In this document: one piece after another, positions 46,624 through 54,985 of the stretch
Layout: the number at the start of each line of letters is the position of its first letter
Numbering within the stretch: position 1 is the first letter of the stretch
NCBI GenBank assembly: GCA_943912255.1
Contig: CALTTP010000001.1
Span: forward strand, 271,852 to 335,851
Length of the DNA stretch: 64,000 bases
From: an uncultured Peptoniphilaceae bacterium
GTDB lineage: Bacteria; Bacillota; Clostridia; Tissierellales; Peptoniphilaceae
Direction of reading: 5' to 3'
Notes under the pieces: generated by a model
Seen by the model: the letters and a program-made list of their open reading frames with translations, nothing else
The model's database searches: none
What the model was told of the DNA's origin: nothing
Position numbers and translations under genes: made by a program

Positions 46624-46648
46624 TTGCCCTAAATATTAGGAGGAAAAG

Positions 46649-47224
46649 ATGAATTTATCTAAGTTGATCAGAATAGCGCTTCTAGGTGCTATAGCAGGGA
46701 TTTTAATGATTACGCTACATTTCCCATTACCTATGTTTCCACCTTTTATGGACATAGATATTGCAGAAGCTCCAGCAGTCATTGCTGGGTTTACAATGGG
46801 GCCTTTGGCAGGATTTTATGTTATAATAATTAAGTTGATAGTAAAATTAATAGTACAATCAACTAGTACGGGGATGATCGGTGAATTATCAAATTTAATT
46901 GTATCTAGTGCTTTGGTATGTACATCTTCTTATCTATATAGGAAGAATAAGACTGTAAAGAATGCTATTTTTTCTTTGGCAGTTGGTGTAATTTCCATGT
47001 CAGTACTGGCGGCGTTGAGTAATTATTTTGTAATATTCCCACTTTATGGTTTGAATATTCCTGAATATGCAGAAACTTTTTCTAAAATCAACCCATTAGT
47101 TAAAAACACCGTTACATTTTTATTGATTTCAATTATCCCCTTTAATATCATTAAGGGATTTCTCGCTTCAATCGTCGCTTTAGGACTCTTAAAGCCCGTT
47201 GAAAAATATTTAAATAGAGCATAA
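46649..47224 (+). CDS. ribU: Riboflavin transporter RibU (ECF S-component)
   Basis: The 191-residue membrane protein has about six spans and the RibU features LHFPLPMFPPFMDIDIAEAPAVIAGFTMGPLAGF near the N-terminus (shown in parts here: FPPFMDIDIAEAP and GPLAG). It binds riboflavin for uptake with a shared ECF module (EcfA, EcfA' and EcfT) encoded elsewhere. The FMN riboswitch directly upstream supports the substrate. AGGAGG lies 7 bases before the ATG. No riboflavin biosynthesis gene is adjacent, so the vitamin may be imported. Confidence 0.93.
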   Translation: MNLSKLIRIALLGAIAGILMITLHFPLPMFPPFMDIDIAEAPAVIAGFTMGPLAGFYVIIIKLIVKLIVQSTSTGMIGELSNLIVSSALVCTSSYLYRKNKTVKNAIFSLAVGVISMSVLAALSNYFVIFPLYGLNIPEYAETFSKINPLVKNTVTFLLISIIPFNIIKGFLASIVALGLLKPVEKYLNRA

Positions 47225-47228
47225 AATG

Positions 47229-47256
47229 AGGAATCGACAATTCGATTCCTTTTTTA
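47229..47256 (+). terminator. Intrinsic terminator after ribU
   Basis: AGGAATCG (47229-47236) pairs with CGATTCCT (47243-47250) around a 6-base loop, and a T run follows. Confidence 0.9.
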
Positions 47257-47283
47257 GTTATATTTCTATTTAAACTAGCATTG

Positions 47284-47295
47284 AGGTTATAACCT
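47284..47295. promoter_or_regulatory. 12-bp perfect palindrome upstream of tsaE
   Basis: AGGTTATAACCT is a perfect palindrome 36 bases before the tsaE ATG. It could be an operator, but no promoter boxes fit clearly around it and I know no matching regulator. Confidence 0.25.
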
Positions 47296-47330
47296 TATAG
47301 GAAACAGGATATATTAAATGGAGTTGAATT

Positions 47331-47783
47331 ATGTTTGAATTTGAATCAAAAAACTTAGATGATACTAAAGATTTCGCTATTTTAATATCAAAAACTTTAT
47401 TGCCTGGAAATGTAATCTCCCTAGTTGGAGGGATGGGGTCTGGGAAAACCACCTTTACTCAGTATTTATTAAAATATTTACAAGTGGAGGACTATGTAAC
47501 AAGTCCTACTTTTTCATTAGTTAATACTTATGATGGTAAATTTACAATAAATCACATGGACTTATATAGACTGGAAAAAGAAAAGGAAATAGAGACTCTG
47601 GATATAGATACTTTATTTTACCCTGAGGGAATTACCATAATTGAATGGGCAGAAAGAGTAGAAAGTTACTTGCCGAGAAATATGATAGAAATTTTTATTA
47701 ATAAGACTTCTTTAAATGAACGAAAGTTTATAATAAAGGGAAATAATAGAGAGGAAAAAAGATTAATTAAGGAATTACAATGA
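47331..47783 (+). CDS. tsaE: tRNA t6A biosynthesis ATPase TsaE
   Basis: The 150-residue protein has the P-loop GGMGSGKTTFTQYLLK near residue 34 and the TsaE motifs SPTFSLVNTY, HMDLYRL and IEWAERV. It binds TsaB-TsaD and its ATPase is needed for repeated t6A37 formation in tRNA. GGAG lies 7 bases before the ATG. tsaB starts within its last codons. The gene for TsaC, which makes the threonylcarbamoyl-adenylate, is not in the window. Confidence 0.95.
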   Translation: MFEFESKNLDDTKDFAILISKTLLPGNVISLVGGMGSGKTTFTQYLLKYLQVEDYVTSPTFSLVNTYDGKFTINHMDLYRLEKEKEIETLDIDTLFYPEGITIIEWAERVESYLPRNMIEIFINKTSLNERKFIIKGNNREEKRLIKELQ

Positions 47784-48451
47784 ATATTTTAGGAATAGAT
47801 ACATCAGGAATGATTTCTTCTTGCTGTGTAATGGAAGATGGTAAAATCGTTGGTGAGTTCAATGTTAATCAAAAACGAACTCATAGCGAAACCCTAGTAC
47901 CTATGATTGAAGAATTGCTAAATAAACTGGGATTGACACCAGAAGAAATAGATTATTATGCCGTTGGTATGGGACCTGGTTCCTTTACAGGCCTTAGAAT
48001 AGGTATGACAGTTGCCAAGACTTTGGCAATGGTCTTTAATAAGAATATAATAGGCATTTCAACCTTAGAGGCAATTGCCACAGGAGTATTTACAGAAAGT
48101 AAAATAGTACCTCTAATAGATGCTAGAGGTGGTAGGGTCTATTATGGAATATACCAGTGGAAAAATAAAAATGTAAAACAGTTAGCTAAGGATGACCTTA
48201 TTTATTTTGAAGATTTAGTACAAGATTTAAGAAATAGTGGAGAAAGATATATTTTTGTTGGAGATGTGGAATGTTTTAAAGATGAAATATTAGAAAATGA
48301 CTATCTTTATATTGAAAACATGAACTCTAATATAGCATCGAATATTTGTAAAATTGCCTATAAAAAAAGGGATTTGGCAAATAAGGACTTTTTGGATCTT
48401 AAACCTGAATATATTAGGAAGTCTCAAGCTCAAAGGGACTTAGAAAAGTAG
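47780..48451 (+). CDS. tsaB: tRNA t6A biosynthesis protein TsaB
   Basis: The 223-residue protein has the ASKHA fold of TsaB: LGIDTSGMISSCCVMEDG at the start, AVGMGPGSFTGLRIGMTVAKTLA near residue 61, and VPLIDARGGRVYYG. TsaB is the scaffold partner of TsaD and does not itself catalyse the transfer. It overlaps tsaE by 4 bases and is followed by rimI after 5 bases. The order tsaE-tsaB-rimI-tsaD is standard. Confidence 0.95.
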   Translation: MNILGIDTSGMISSCCVMEDGKIVGEFNVNQKRTHSETLVPMIEELLNKLGLTPEEIDYYAVGMGPGSFTGLRIGMTVAKTLAMVFNKNIIGISTLEAIATGVFTESKIVPLIDARGGRVYYGIYQWKNKNVKQLAKDDLIYFEDLVQDLRNSGERYIFVGDVECFKDEILENDYLYIENMNSNIASNICKIAYKKRDLANKDFLDLKPEYIRKSQAQRDLEK

Positions 48452-48456
48452 GTTTT

Positions 48457-48900
48457 ATGTATAGAATAAAAAAGATGGACTATGAAGACATCGATATTGT
48501 TGCTGATATGGAAAAGGAGATATTCAAGTTTCCTTGGGCCTATGAATCTTTTGTCGAATTTTTGAACAATAAATTTAATCACTTTTATCTTGTTTTGTCT
48601 GATAATGAAGCTGTAGGTTATTTTGGAATGATGATTATATTAGATGAATGTGATATTTACAGCATTGGAGTTAGGCCTATTTATCAAGGGCAGGGTATAG
48701 GTAGTTTTATACTGAAAAATATAATTCTGATATGTAATGAAAATAATGTAGAAAAGATTACCTTAGAAGTTAGGGAATTTAATTATAAGGCTATTGGGCT
48801 TTATGAAAAGTTTGGCTTTAAGTTACTGTCTAGAATTAAAGGTTATTATACAAATCCATATGAAGATGGATTTTTAATGGGGTTGAATTTAAATGAGTGA
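48457..48900 (+). CDS. rimI: Ribosomal protein N-acetyltransferase RimI
   Basis: The 147-residue GNAT protein has the acetyl-CoA-binding motif IGVRPIYQGQGIGSFILKNI near residue 71, followed by ITLEVREFNYKAIGLYEKFGFK. RimI acetylates the N-terminus of S18 in E. coli; elsewhere its targets are less certain. The place between tsaB and tsaD supports RimI over other GNATs. It overlaps tsaD by 8 bases. Confidence 0.92.
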   Translation: MYRIKKMDYEDIDIVADMEKEIFKFPWAYESFVEFLNNKFNHFYLVLSDNEAVGYFGMMIILDECDIYSIGVRPIYQGQGIGSFILKNIILICNENNVEKITLEVREFNYKAIGLYEKFGFKLLSRIKGYYTNPYEDGFLMGLNLNE

Positions 48901-49912
48901 GAAAATAAAAATTTTGGCTATAGAAACCTCTTGTGATGAAACTTCTGTAGCTGTAATAGAAAATGGTAGGAAGGTACTATCCAATGTGATTTCTTCTCAG
49001 ATATCTACTCATAGGGTTTTTGGAGGTGTAGTTCCAGAAATTGCTAGTAGAATGCACCTTGAAAGTATCAATCACATCATAAAGGATGCCTTGGAAGAAG
49101 CTGAAACAAGTCTCAAGGATATAGATGTAGTAGCATGTACCAAGGGCCCAGGGCTTATTGGAGCACTTTTAGTGGGTATATCTGCAGCTAAAGCCATATC
49201 CTTTGGCTTAAATATACCTCTAATTGGGGTAAATCACATGGAAGGGCATATATGTGCCAATTATTTGGTTCATAAGGATTTAGAGCCACCTTTTGGAGGA
49301 TTGGTTGTTTCTGGAGGGCATACCTACTTAGTCTATGTTAAAGACTATAATGAAATAGAAATTATAGGTAGAACTAAGGACGATGCAGCTGGAGAATCCT
49401 TTGATAAGATTGCAAGAGCCTTAGGGTTGCCATATCCGGGCGGACCAGAGATCGATAAAAGAGCTAAATATGGCGATAAAACGGCTATTAACTTTCCTAG
49501 ACCCCTTATAGATGACAATACTTATGATTTTAGTTTTAGCGGTTTAAAAACCTCTGTTTTAAACTATTTAAATCAAAAACATCAAAAGGGTGAAGAGGTT
49601 GACGTAGACGATGTGGCCGCTAGTTTTCAAGAGGCGGTACTAGATGTTTTAGTAACAAAGTCAGAAAAATTGATGAAGGCTTATTCAATGGAAAAATTTA
49701 TTATTTCTGGAGGAGTTGCAGCCAATAGTTCACTAATTGATAAAATGGGAAAAGCTTGTAATGAGACGGGAGTTAAATTATACTATCCAACGAAGATTTT
49801 TTGTACAGATAATGCAGCAATGATAGGTTCAGCTGCCTATTACAATTATATTTTTGGAAAAAGAGATCAATTGGACTTAAAGGTCTATCCTAATTTGGAA
49901 TTAAACGAGTAG
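48893..49912 (+). CDS. tsaD: tRNA t6A transferase TsaD
   Basis: The 339-residue protein starts ILAIETSCDETSVAV and has the metal-binding HMEGHICANY near residue 112, LVVSGGHTYLVYV and FSGLKTSVLNYL. It transfers the threonylcarbamoyl group to A37 of ANN-decoding tRNAs. With tsaB and tsaE upstream and tcdA at 10626, the window holds most of the t6A-to-ct6A route. It ends at a weak hairpin terminator before the feo promoter. Confidence 0.97.
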   Translation: MSEKIKILAIETSCDETSVAVIENGRKVLSNVISSQISTHRVFGGVVPEIASRMHLESINHIIKDALEEAETSLKDIDVVACTKGPGLIGALLVGISAAKAISFGLNIPLIGVNHMEGHICANYLVHKDLEPPFGGLVVSGGHTYLVYVKDYNEIEIIGRTKDDAAGESFDKIARALGLPYPGGPEIDKRAKYGDKTAINFPRPLIDDNTYDFSFSGLKTSVLNYLNQKHQKGEEVDVDDVAASFQEAVLDVLVTKSEKLMKAYSMEKFIISGGVAANSSLIDKMGKACNETGVKLYYPTKIFCTDNAAMIGSAAYYNYIFGKRDQLDLKVYPNLELNE

Positions 49913-49930
49913 GGTAGGCCTTACTTTATT
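49908..49930 (+). terminator. Possible terminator overlapping the tsaD stop
   Basis: AGTAGGG (49908-49914) pairs with CCTTACT (49919-49925), with one G-T pair and a 4-base loop, followed by TTATT. The stem includes the stop codon. It is a modest structure with a poor T run. Confidence 0.45.
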
Positions 49931-49938
49931 AACTATAG

Positions 49939-49988
49939 TGATAAAAACTATCAATGGTATTGATAATTATTATCTGGTACGATATAAT
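49939..49988 (+). promoter_or_regulatory. feoAB promoter with two Fur-box-like dyads
   Basis: The promoter is TTGATA (49960-49965), 17 bp, TATAAT (49983-49988). TGATAATTATTATCT (49961-49975) matches the 7-1-7 Fur box (TGATAAT-N-ATTATCA) at all but the last base and covers the -35 box. A second dyad, TGATAAAAACTATCA (49939-49953), matches at 12 of 14 defined positions. This is the layout expected for iron repression of ferrous iron uptake. Another metalloregulator with a similar box is possible. Confidence 0.8.
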
Positions 49989-50029
49989 AAATGCTGGATT
50001 GAAAATTAAATTAAATTAGGAGTGATTAG

Positions 50030-50266
50030 GTGCTTACATTAGCAGATGTAAAAGTCGGTAAGACTTACATAGTTAATAAAATAAATGGTAAAGGCCCTAT
50101 CCGAAGGAGAATAATGGATATGGGAATTACAAAAGGGGTTAGAATTTTTATAAAAAAAGTAGCGCCTTTGGGAGACCCAGTGCAGATGACCTTAAGAGGA
50201 TATGAACTGACCTTAAGAAGGCAGGATGGTCAAATAATAGAAGTGGAGGAAGCTAGAAATGAATAG
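50030..50266 (+). CDS. feoA: Ferrous iron transport protein FeoA
   Basis: The 78-residue SH3-like protein starts at GTG 50030 behind TAGGAGT. It has the FeoA patterns GPIRRRIMDMGITKGVRIFIKKVAPLGDP (in parts: RRRIMDMG and KVAPLGDP) and YELTLRRQDGQIIEVE. It is a small cytosolic partner of FeoB. It overlaps feoB by 8 bases. Iron-dependent control is suggested by the dyads in its promoter. Confidence 0.94.
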   Translation: MLTLADVKVGKTYIVNKINGKGPIRRRIMDMGITKGVRIFIKKVAPLGDPVQMTLRGYELTLRRQDGQIIEVEEARNE

Positions 50267-52385
50267 TATGACTATAGCTTTGGCTGGAAATCCCAATAGT
50301 GGAAAAACTACTTTATTTAATCTTTTAACAGGTAGTAATCAATATGTTGGAAACTGGCCTGGAGTTACAATTGAAAGGAAAGAAGGATATTATCTAAAGG
50401 ATAAAAGTATAAAAATTGTAGATTTGCCGGGTATTTATTCCCTTTCTCCATATTCACCAGAAGAGGTGGTTTCAAGAGATTTTCTTATTAATGAAAAACC
50501 AGACCTTATAATCAATATTGTGGATGCAACGAATTTGGAAAGAAATCTATATTTGACTACGCAGCTTATGGAATTGAATATTCCAGTGGTCATTGCCCTA
50601 AATATGATGGATATTGTAGAAAAAACAGGTATAAAACTGGATGTCAATTCTTTAAGGGAGTCTATGAAATGTGAAGTTACTCAAGTTTCTGCTCTTAAAG
50701 GTTCAGGAATTGACCAATTGATGGAAATTTGTAAGAAAAGGGTAAATAATGGAACACAAGAGTATATCTACTTTGATAAATTAGTAGAAGAGAAACTGGA
50801 AGCTATAAAAGAGAGAATTGTTATATCTGAAACTGATAATGATTATCGTTGGAATAGTATAAAGTTACTGGAAAATGATGACAAAATCATTAATAAGTTA
50901 AATCTTTCCCAGGATGAAAGAGAAGACTTAAAGAATATTCAAGAAAGTCTATATAGAACCTTAGATGACGATGGTGAAGGAGTAATCACTAATGAAAGAT
51001 ATAATTTTGTATCTTCAGTTGTAGAAAAAGCACTTATTTCTAGATATGAAGGAGAAAGTCTTTCAGATAAAATCGATAAGGTTTTGACTAATAGAATTTT
51101 AGCCTTTCCTATATTCATCCTTATAATGACTGGAATCTATTATATAGCTATGAAAGTTGTAGGTGGTCCTGTTACAGACTGGGTCAATGAAGTTTTCTTT
51201 GCTGAGATAATAGGGGAAAATATTAGAAACTTTCTTATTTCAGTAAATACTGCACCTTGGTTAGTAAGTCTAATTGTAGATGGTATAATAAATGGTGTAG
51301 GATCCGTTTTAGGATTTTTACCGGTAATAGCGGCTTTATATTTATTTATTGCTTTATTGGAAGATATAGGATACATGTCTAGAATTGCTTTTATATTGGA
51401 CAGAATCTTTAGAAGACTGGGTCTATCAGGAAAGTCCTTTATCCCAATAATAATGGGAATGGGCTGTTCCGTTCCGGGTATAATGGCCACTAGGACCATT
51501 GAATCGGAAAAAGATAGAAGGATGACCATTATTGTGGCTTCATTTATGCCCTGTGGTGCAAAGACTGAAATAATTGCTCTGTTGACAGCATCTGTTTTTG
51601 CTGGGAAATGGTGGTTTGCACCCCTATGCTATTTTGCAGGAATACTTGCTGTAATATTAAGTGGTTTAATCCTTAAGAAAACTTCCATGTTTGTAGGGGA
51701 TACTACGCCTTTTGTAATGGAGCTGCCTTCTTATCATGCACCAAAATTTAGCAATATATTTAAAGTAACTTGGATAAGAATCAAGTCCTTTATAATAAAA
51801 GCAGGTACAATAATTTTGGTGGCAACAGTTGCTTTATGGTTTTTGATGAACTTTAGTTTAACTGGAGAATTTCATGAATTTTCGGCAAACTCCCATTCCC
51901 TATTGGAAAGTATAGGTAGAGTAATCGCACCTATTTTTAAACCTTTAGGATTTGGAAACTGGTTAGCTGCTGTATCCACAGTAGTTGGGCTGGTAGCGAA
52001 GGAATTGGTAGTAAGTACCTACGGTTTAGTAGCGGGAATTGGAGCGGATTTAACAGCTGAATCTTCAGATATGATAAACTATGCAAACCTAGCGTTTACA
52101 TCTGTATCAGCCTTGAGTTTTATGATATTCAATCAGCTTTCCATACCTTGTTTTGCAGCTATTGGAGCGATAAAGAATGAAATGAAGGACTCTAAATGGA
52201 CTTTATTTGCATTAGGATATCAAATAGTATTTGCTTATTGTATGTCATTGTTTATTTACCAATTTGGAAGAGTAATAGTCTTAGGTGAAAGTTTAAATAT
52301 TGGAAGTTACATTACCTTAGGTATATTTGCCGTAACTCTATATTTAATATTTAAACCAGATCCTAATAAGAGTAAGGAGAATTAA
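50259..52385 (+). CDS. feoB: Ferrous iron transporter FeoB
   Basis: The 708-residue protein has an N-terminal GTPase domain: G1 GNPNSGKTTLFN near residue 9, VGNWPGVTIERK, G3 DLPGIYSL and G4 NMMD. A helical GDI region (about 180-270) follows, and then a membrane domain with two Gate motifs (FIPIIMGMGCSVPGIMATRTIE and FMPCGAKTEIIALL). It moves Fe2+ across the membrane. The ATG follows GGAGG. A Cys-rich small protein gene follows with no gap. Confidence 0.97.
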   Translation: MNSMTIALAGNPNSGKTTLFNLLTGSNQYVGNWPGVTIERKEGYYLKDKSIKIVDLPGIYSLSPYSPEEVVSRDFLINEKPDLIINIVDATNLERNLYLTTQLMELNIPVVIALNMMDIVEKTGIKLDVNSLRESMKCEVTQVSALKGSGIDQLMEICKKRVNNGTQEYIYFDKLVEEKLEAIKERIVISETDNDYRWNSIKLLENDDKIINKLNLSQDEREDLKNIQESLYRTLDDDGEGVITNERYNFVSSVVEKALISRYEGESLSDKIDKVLTNRILAFPIFILIMTGIYYIAMKVVGGPVTDWVNEVFFAEIIGENIRNFLISVNTAPWLVSLIVDGIINGVGSVLGFLPVIAALYLFIALLEDIGYMSRIAFILDRIFRRLGLSGKSFIPIIMGMGCSVPGIMATRTIESEKDRRMTIIVASFMPCGAKTEIIALLTASVFAGKWWFAPLCYFAGILAVILSGLILKKTSMFVGDTTPFVMELPSYHAPKFSNIFKVTWIRIKSFIIKAGTIILVATVALWFLMNFSLTGEFHEFSANSHSLLESIGRVIAPIFKPLGFGNWLAAVSTVVGLVAKELVVSTYGLVAGIGADLTAESSDMINYANLAFTSVSALSFMIFNQLSIPCFAAIGAIKNEMKDSKWTLFALGYQIVFAYCMSLFIYQFGRVIVLGESLNIGSYITLGIFAVTLYLIFKPDPNKSKEN

Positions 52386-52538
52386 ATGGCAACATTCATA
52401 ATTTCAGCAATTCTTATTGCCATTATTATTTTGGCCATAAGATATATGAAGAAAAAGAAAAGTACATGTCCTGGATGTGGAAGTTGTAATGTGACTTCTT
52501 GTCCGGCTCATAAGAATTATAAGAATAAAACCAACTAA
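52386..52538 (+). CDS. FeoB-associated Cys-rich membrane protein
   Basis: The 50-residue protein starts at ATG 52386, directly after the feoB stop. It has one N-terminal membrane helix (TFIISAILIAIIILAI), a basic KKKKS segment, and a cysteine cluster CPGCGSC...SC. This matches the small FeoB-associated Cys-rich proteins (FeoC-like position) found in clostridial feo operons. The cysteines may bind metal or aid redox handling of iron; the role is not established. GTAAGGAG precedes the start. Confidence 0.85.
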   Translation: MATFIISAILIAIIILAIRYMKKKKSTCPGCGSCNVTSCPAHKNYKNKTN

Positions 52539-52542
52539 TAAT

Positions 52543-52595
52543 AAAAGCACAGTTCCTTTAAATTAATGTTTATAAGGTAGCTGTGCTTTTTCTTT
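52543..52595 (+). terminator. Intrinsic terminator after the feo operon
   Basis: AAAAGCACAG (52543-52552) pairs with CTGTGCTTTT (52581-52590), with a smaller CCTT/AAGG helix inside. TCTTTTT follows. Confidence 0.88.
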
Positions 52596-52641
52596 TTATC
52601 AAAATGATATACAATGTAAGTAATATTTGTTAGGAGGATTT

Positions 52642-53634
52642 ATGAATAAAAAAGTTGTATTAAGCGGAGTTCAACCTTCCGGAAGTTTAACCATTGGTAA
52701 TTATTTAGGAGCAATTCAAAATTTTTCAAAACTTCAAGAGGACTATGATTGTATCTATGCAATTGCAGATTTACATTCTATTACAGTTCCTCAAGTTCCT
52801 AAGGATCTTAGAAGAAGGACTTATGAGGTTTTGGCGCTATATATGGCAAGTGATGTGGATCCAGAAAAATCCACTATTTTCGTACAATCCCATGTACATC
52901 AACATTTAGAATTAAGTTGGGTTTTAAGCTCCATTTCATATATGGGACAATTAGGGAGAATGACTCAGTATAAGGATAAAGCACAAAAATCTGAAGAAAA
53001 TTTAAATGCTGCTCTTTTCACCTATCCAGTTCTTATGGCATCAGATATTTTATTATACCAAACTGATTTTGTTCCAGTAGGGGAAGACCAAAGGCAACAT
53101 CTGGAATTGGCAAGGGATTTGGCAATAAGATTTAATAGTAAATATTCTGATACTTTTAAGGTACCAGATAATTTAATTCAAAAGGAAACAGGTAAAATAT
53201 ATAGTCTAAAGGAACCTAATCTAAAGATGTCAAAATCTGCTGAAGATGAAAACAGCTACATTCTCATGTTAGATGATCCTAAGACGATAGAAAGAAAGAT
53301 TAAGAGGGCTGTTACGGATTCTGAAGCTAATTTTTGCTATTCAGACAATCAACCTGGTCTAAAAAATCTTATCAATATTTATTCTGCTTTTTCTAAGGAA
53401 CCAATAGAAAAAATTCTCCAAACCTACCAAGGGGATAGCTATGGACAATTTAAATTGGATTTAGCAGAAGTGATTATAGAGAGTTTAAGGCCAATTCAAG
53501 AAAAATATAATAAGTTAATATCGGATAAACCATATCTTGAGGAAGTTATGGCAAAGGGAGCTTCTAAGGCAACCTATATGGCAAATAAGACCTTGAACAA
53601 AGTATATAGGAAAGTAGGTTTTGTTCAAATCTAA
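52642..53634 (+). CDS. trpS: Tryptophanyl-tRNA synthetase
   Basis: The 330-residue class I synthetase has the HIGH-like motif SGSLTIGNYLGA near residue 14, DQRQHLELARDLA, and the KMSKS motif (KMSKSAED) near residue 196. I start at ATG 52642 behind AGGAGG; the in-frame TTG at 52627 has no such site. It charges tRNA-Trp. No T-box is seen in the 46 bases between the feo terminator and the start, unlike aspS. Confidence 0.97.
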   Translation: MNKKVVLSGVQPSGSLTIGNYLGAIQNFSKLQEDYDCIYAIADLHSITVPQVPKDLRRRTYEVLALYMASDVDPEKSTIFVQSHVHQHLELSWVLSSISYMGQLGRMTQYKDKAQKSEENLNAALFTYPVLMASDILLYQTDFVPVGEDQRQHLELARDLAIRFNSKYSDTFKVPDNLIQKETGKIYSLKEPNLKMSKSAEDENSYILMLDDPKTIERKIKRAVTDSEANFCYSDNQPGLKNLINIYSAFSKEPIEKILQTYQGDSYGQFKLDLAEVIIESLRPIQEKYNKLISDKPYLEEVMAKGASKATYMANKTLNKVYRKVGFVQI

Positions 53635-53704
53635 GGATATTTGACTTGAATTTGAATATAGCAGCCATTTAGTTTCTCAATTTCTGATACAACCTTAACT
53701 ATGT

Positions 53705-53710
53705 TATAAT
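53705..53710 (+). promoter_or_regulatory. Possible -10 box of the HlyD-like/sepF operon
   Basis: Perfect TATAAT (53705-53710) has no good -35 partner. It suggests a transcript start near 53717, which would exclude the upstream in-frame ATG at 53715. Confidence 0.4.
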
Positions 53711-53744
53711 AGCAATGAAGATAAATAGAAGGATTATTAATCTT

Positions 53745-54977
53745 ATGAAGAAAAAGAGAAAGAAAAGTTTTAAGTTTAAACCCCAGCTGATAATCGTTTT
53801 TTTAATAATTCTACTTCTTTGTAGAAATTTATATGTAAAAGCGTTTAAGGGAAGGACTTTAGAAATCAATGATATTGTAAATTATGAAAATACCATACTG
53901 GTAAATGGCCTTGTTATTAGAGAAGAGTATTTAATTTCCTATAATGAAAATATCAATAGGGAACAGGAGAATGATTCTAAAATTTCAGCAGGTTCAAATA
54001 TCGGTTCTATAAATGGATTTCAAAATAATTTGGATTTAAATTTAGAATACGGTAAGAAAAAATATGAAGAGCTTAATAGGGAAGAAAATGTATATCTAAA
54101 GAAAAAAAGAGCTCAAGAAGAAAGTTCTGAATCAAAAAAGGATGAAGATAAAGAAAAAGAGTCTTCACCTGTATTGATGAATGAAGATAGTATCTATCAA
54201 AAAGTAAAAAATTCTGAATATAAACAATTATACGAACTAGACCAAACTGAAGGGCAGTCTCTTACAGAAAATCGAGAAGAGTTAAATTATTTAAAGAACA
54301 AGTACATGGTGATTTCAAATGTACTTGAAAATAATGGAGAAAATTTAAAATCTCCAATTTCTGGTATTCTAATGGATAGTTTGGATGGATATGAAGATAT
54401 TTTAAATCCATATAATATCGACCTTGAGGATTTTGATTTTGATATTCCTAATAACTCTGAGAAATCAGAGAAAATAATGGGGACAAAGATAGTTAATAAC
54501 AATTTTTTTTACCTTTACTTAAAAACGCCTAAATCTAAATTATCCAAGGATTATGACATAGGCTCCAGTATAAAAGTAAAAATAAAAGATTCATATTTAA
54601 TAGGCGAAATAGTGGATAAATTCGAAGATAAGGAGTCAATTAAGCTACTATTATCTTTTAATTCAGGTTTTCAGAATATTGAAAAAACTAGGTTTTTACA
54701 GGCTGAATTATTAAACTATGAAAAGCAATCTTTTATAGTTCCCAGTGCTTCTATTGTAAAGAAAAAGAATCTTTGGGGAGTTTATATTAAAAATCCTTCT
54801 GGTATTATAGAGTTTAAACCTGTAGAGATCATTAAAGAACTGGATGATAAAACTTATGTTTCCATAGGGGAAAATTCTAAGATTTCTCTAGGAGGAAAAG
54901 ACTATAGCACAATTATGCTATATGATGAAATAATTTTACATCCAAATTTAGTTAAGGACAAAGAATTATTAGAATAG
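53745..54977 (+). CDS. HlyD-like single-pass membrane protein at the head of the division cluster
   Basis: The 410-residue protein has a basic N-terminus (MKKKRKKSFKF) and one membrane helix (QLIIVFLIILLLC). The large extracellular part has charged repeats, a lysine/glutamate-rich linker (residues about 125-150) and beta-rich segments like membrane-fusion (HlyD) proteins. No transporter gene is adjacent. The position before yggS-sepF-ylmH is seen in other clostridia. ATG 53715 is in frame, but 53745 fits the -10 box and AAGGA better. The function is unknown. Confidence 0.72.
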   Translation: MKKKRKKSFKFKPQLIIVFLIILLLCRNLYVKAFKGRTLEINDIVNYENTILVNGLVIREEYLISYNENINREQENDSKISAGSNIGSINGFQNNLDLNLEYGKKKYEELNREENVYLKKKRAQEESSESKKDEDKEKESSPVLMNEDSIYQKVKNSEYKQLYELDQTEGQSLTENREELNYLKNKYMVISNVLENNGENLKSPISGILMDSLDGYEDILNPYNIDLEDFDFDIPNNSEKSEKIMGTKIVNNNFFYLYLKTPKSKLSKDYDIGSSIKVKIKDSYLIGEIVDKFEDKESIKLLLSFNSGFQNIEKTRFLQAELLNYEKQSFIVPSASIVKKKNLWGVYIKNPSGIIEFKPVEIIKELDDKTYVSIGENSKISLGGKDYSTIMLYDEIILHPNLVKDKELLE

Positions 54978-54985
54978 GTGAGAAT

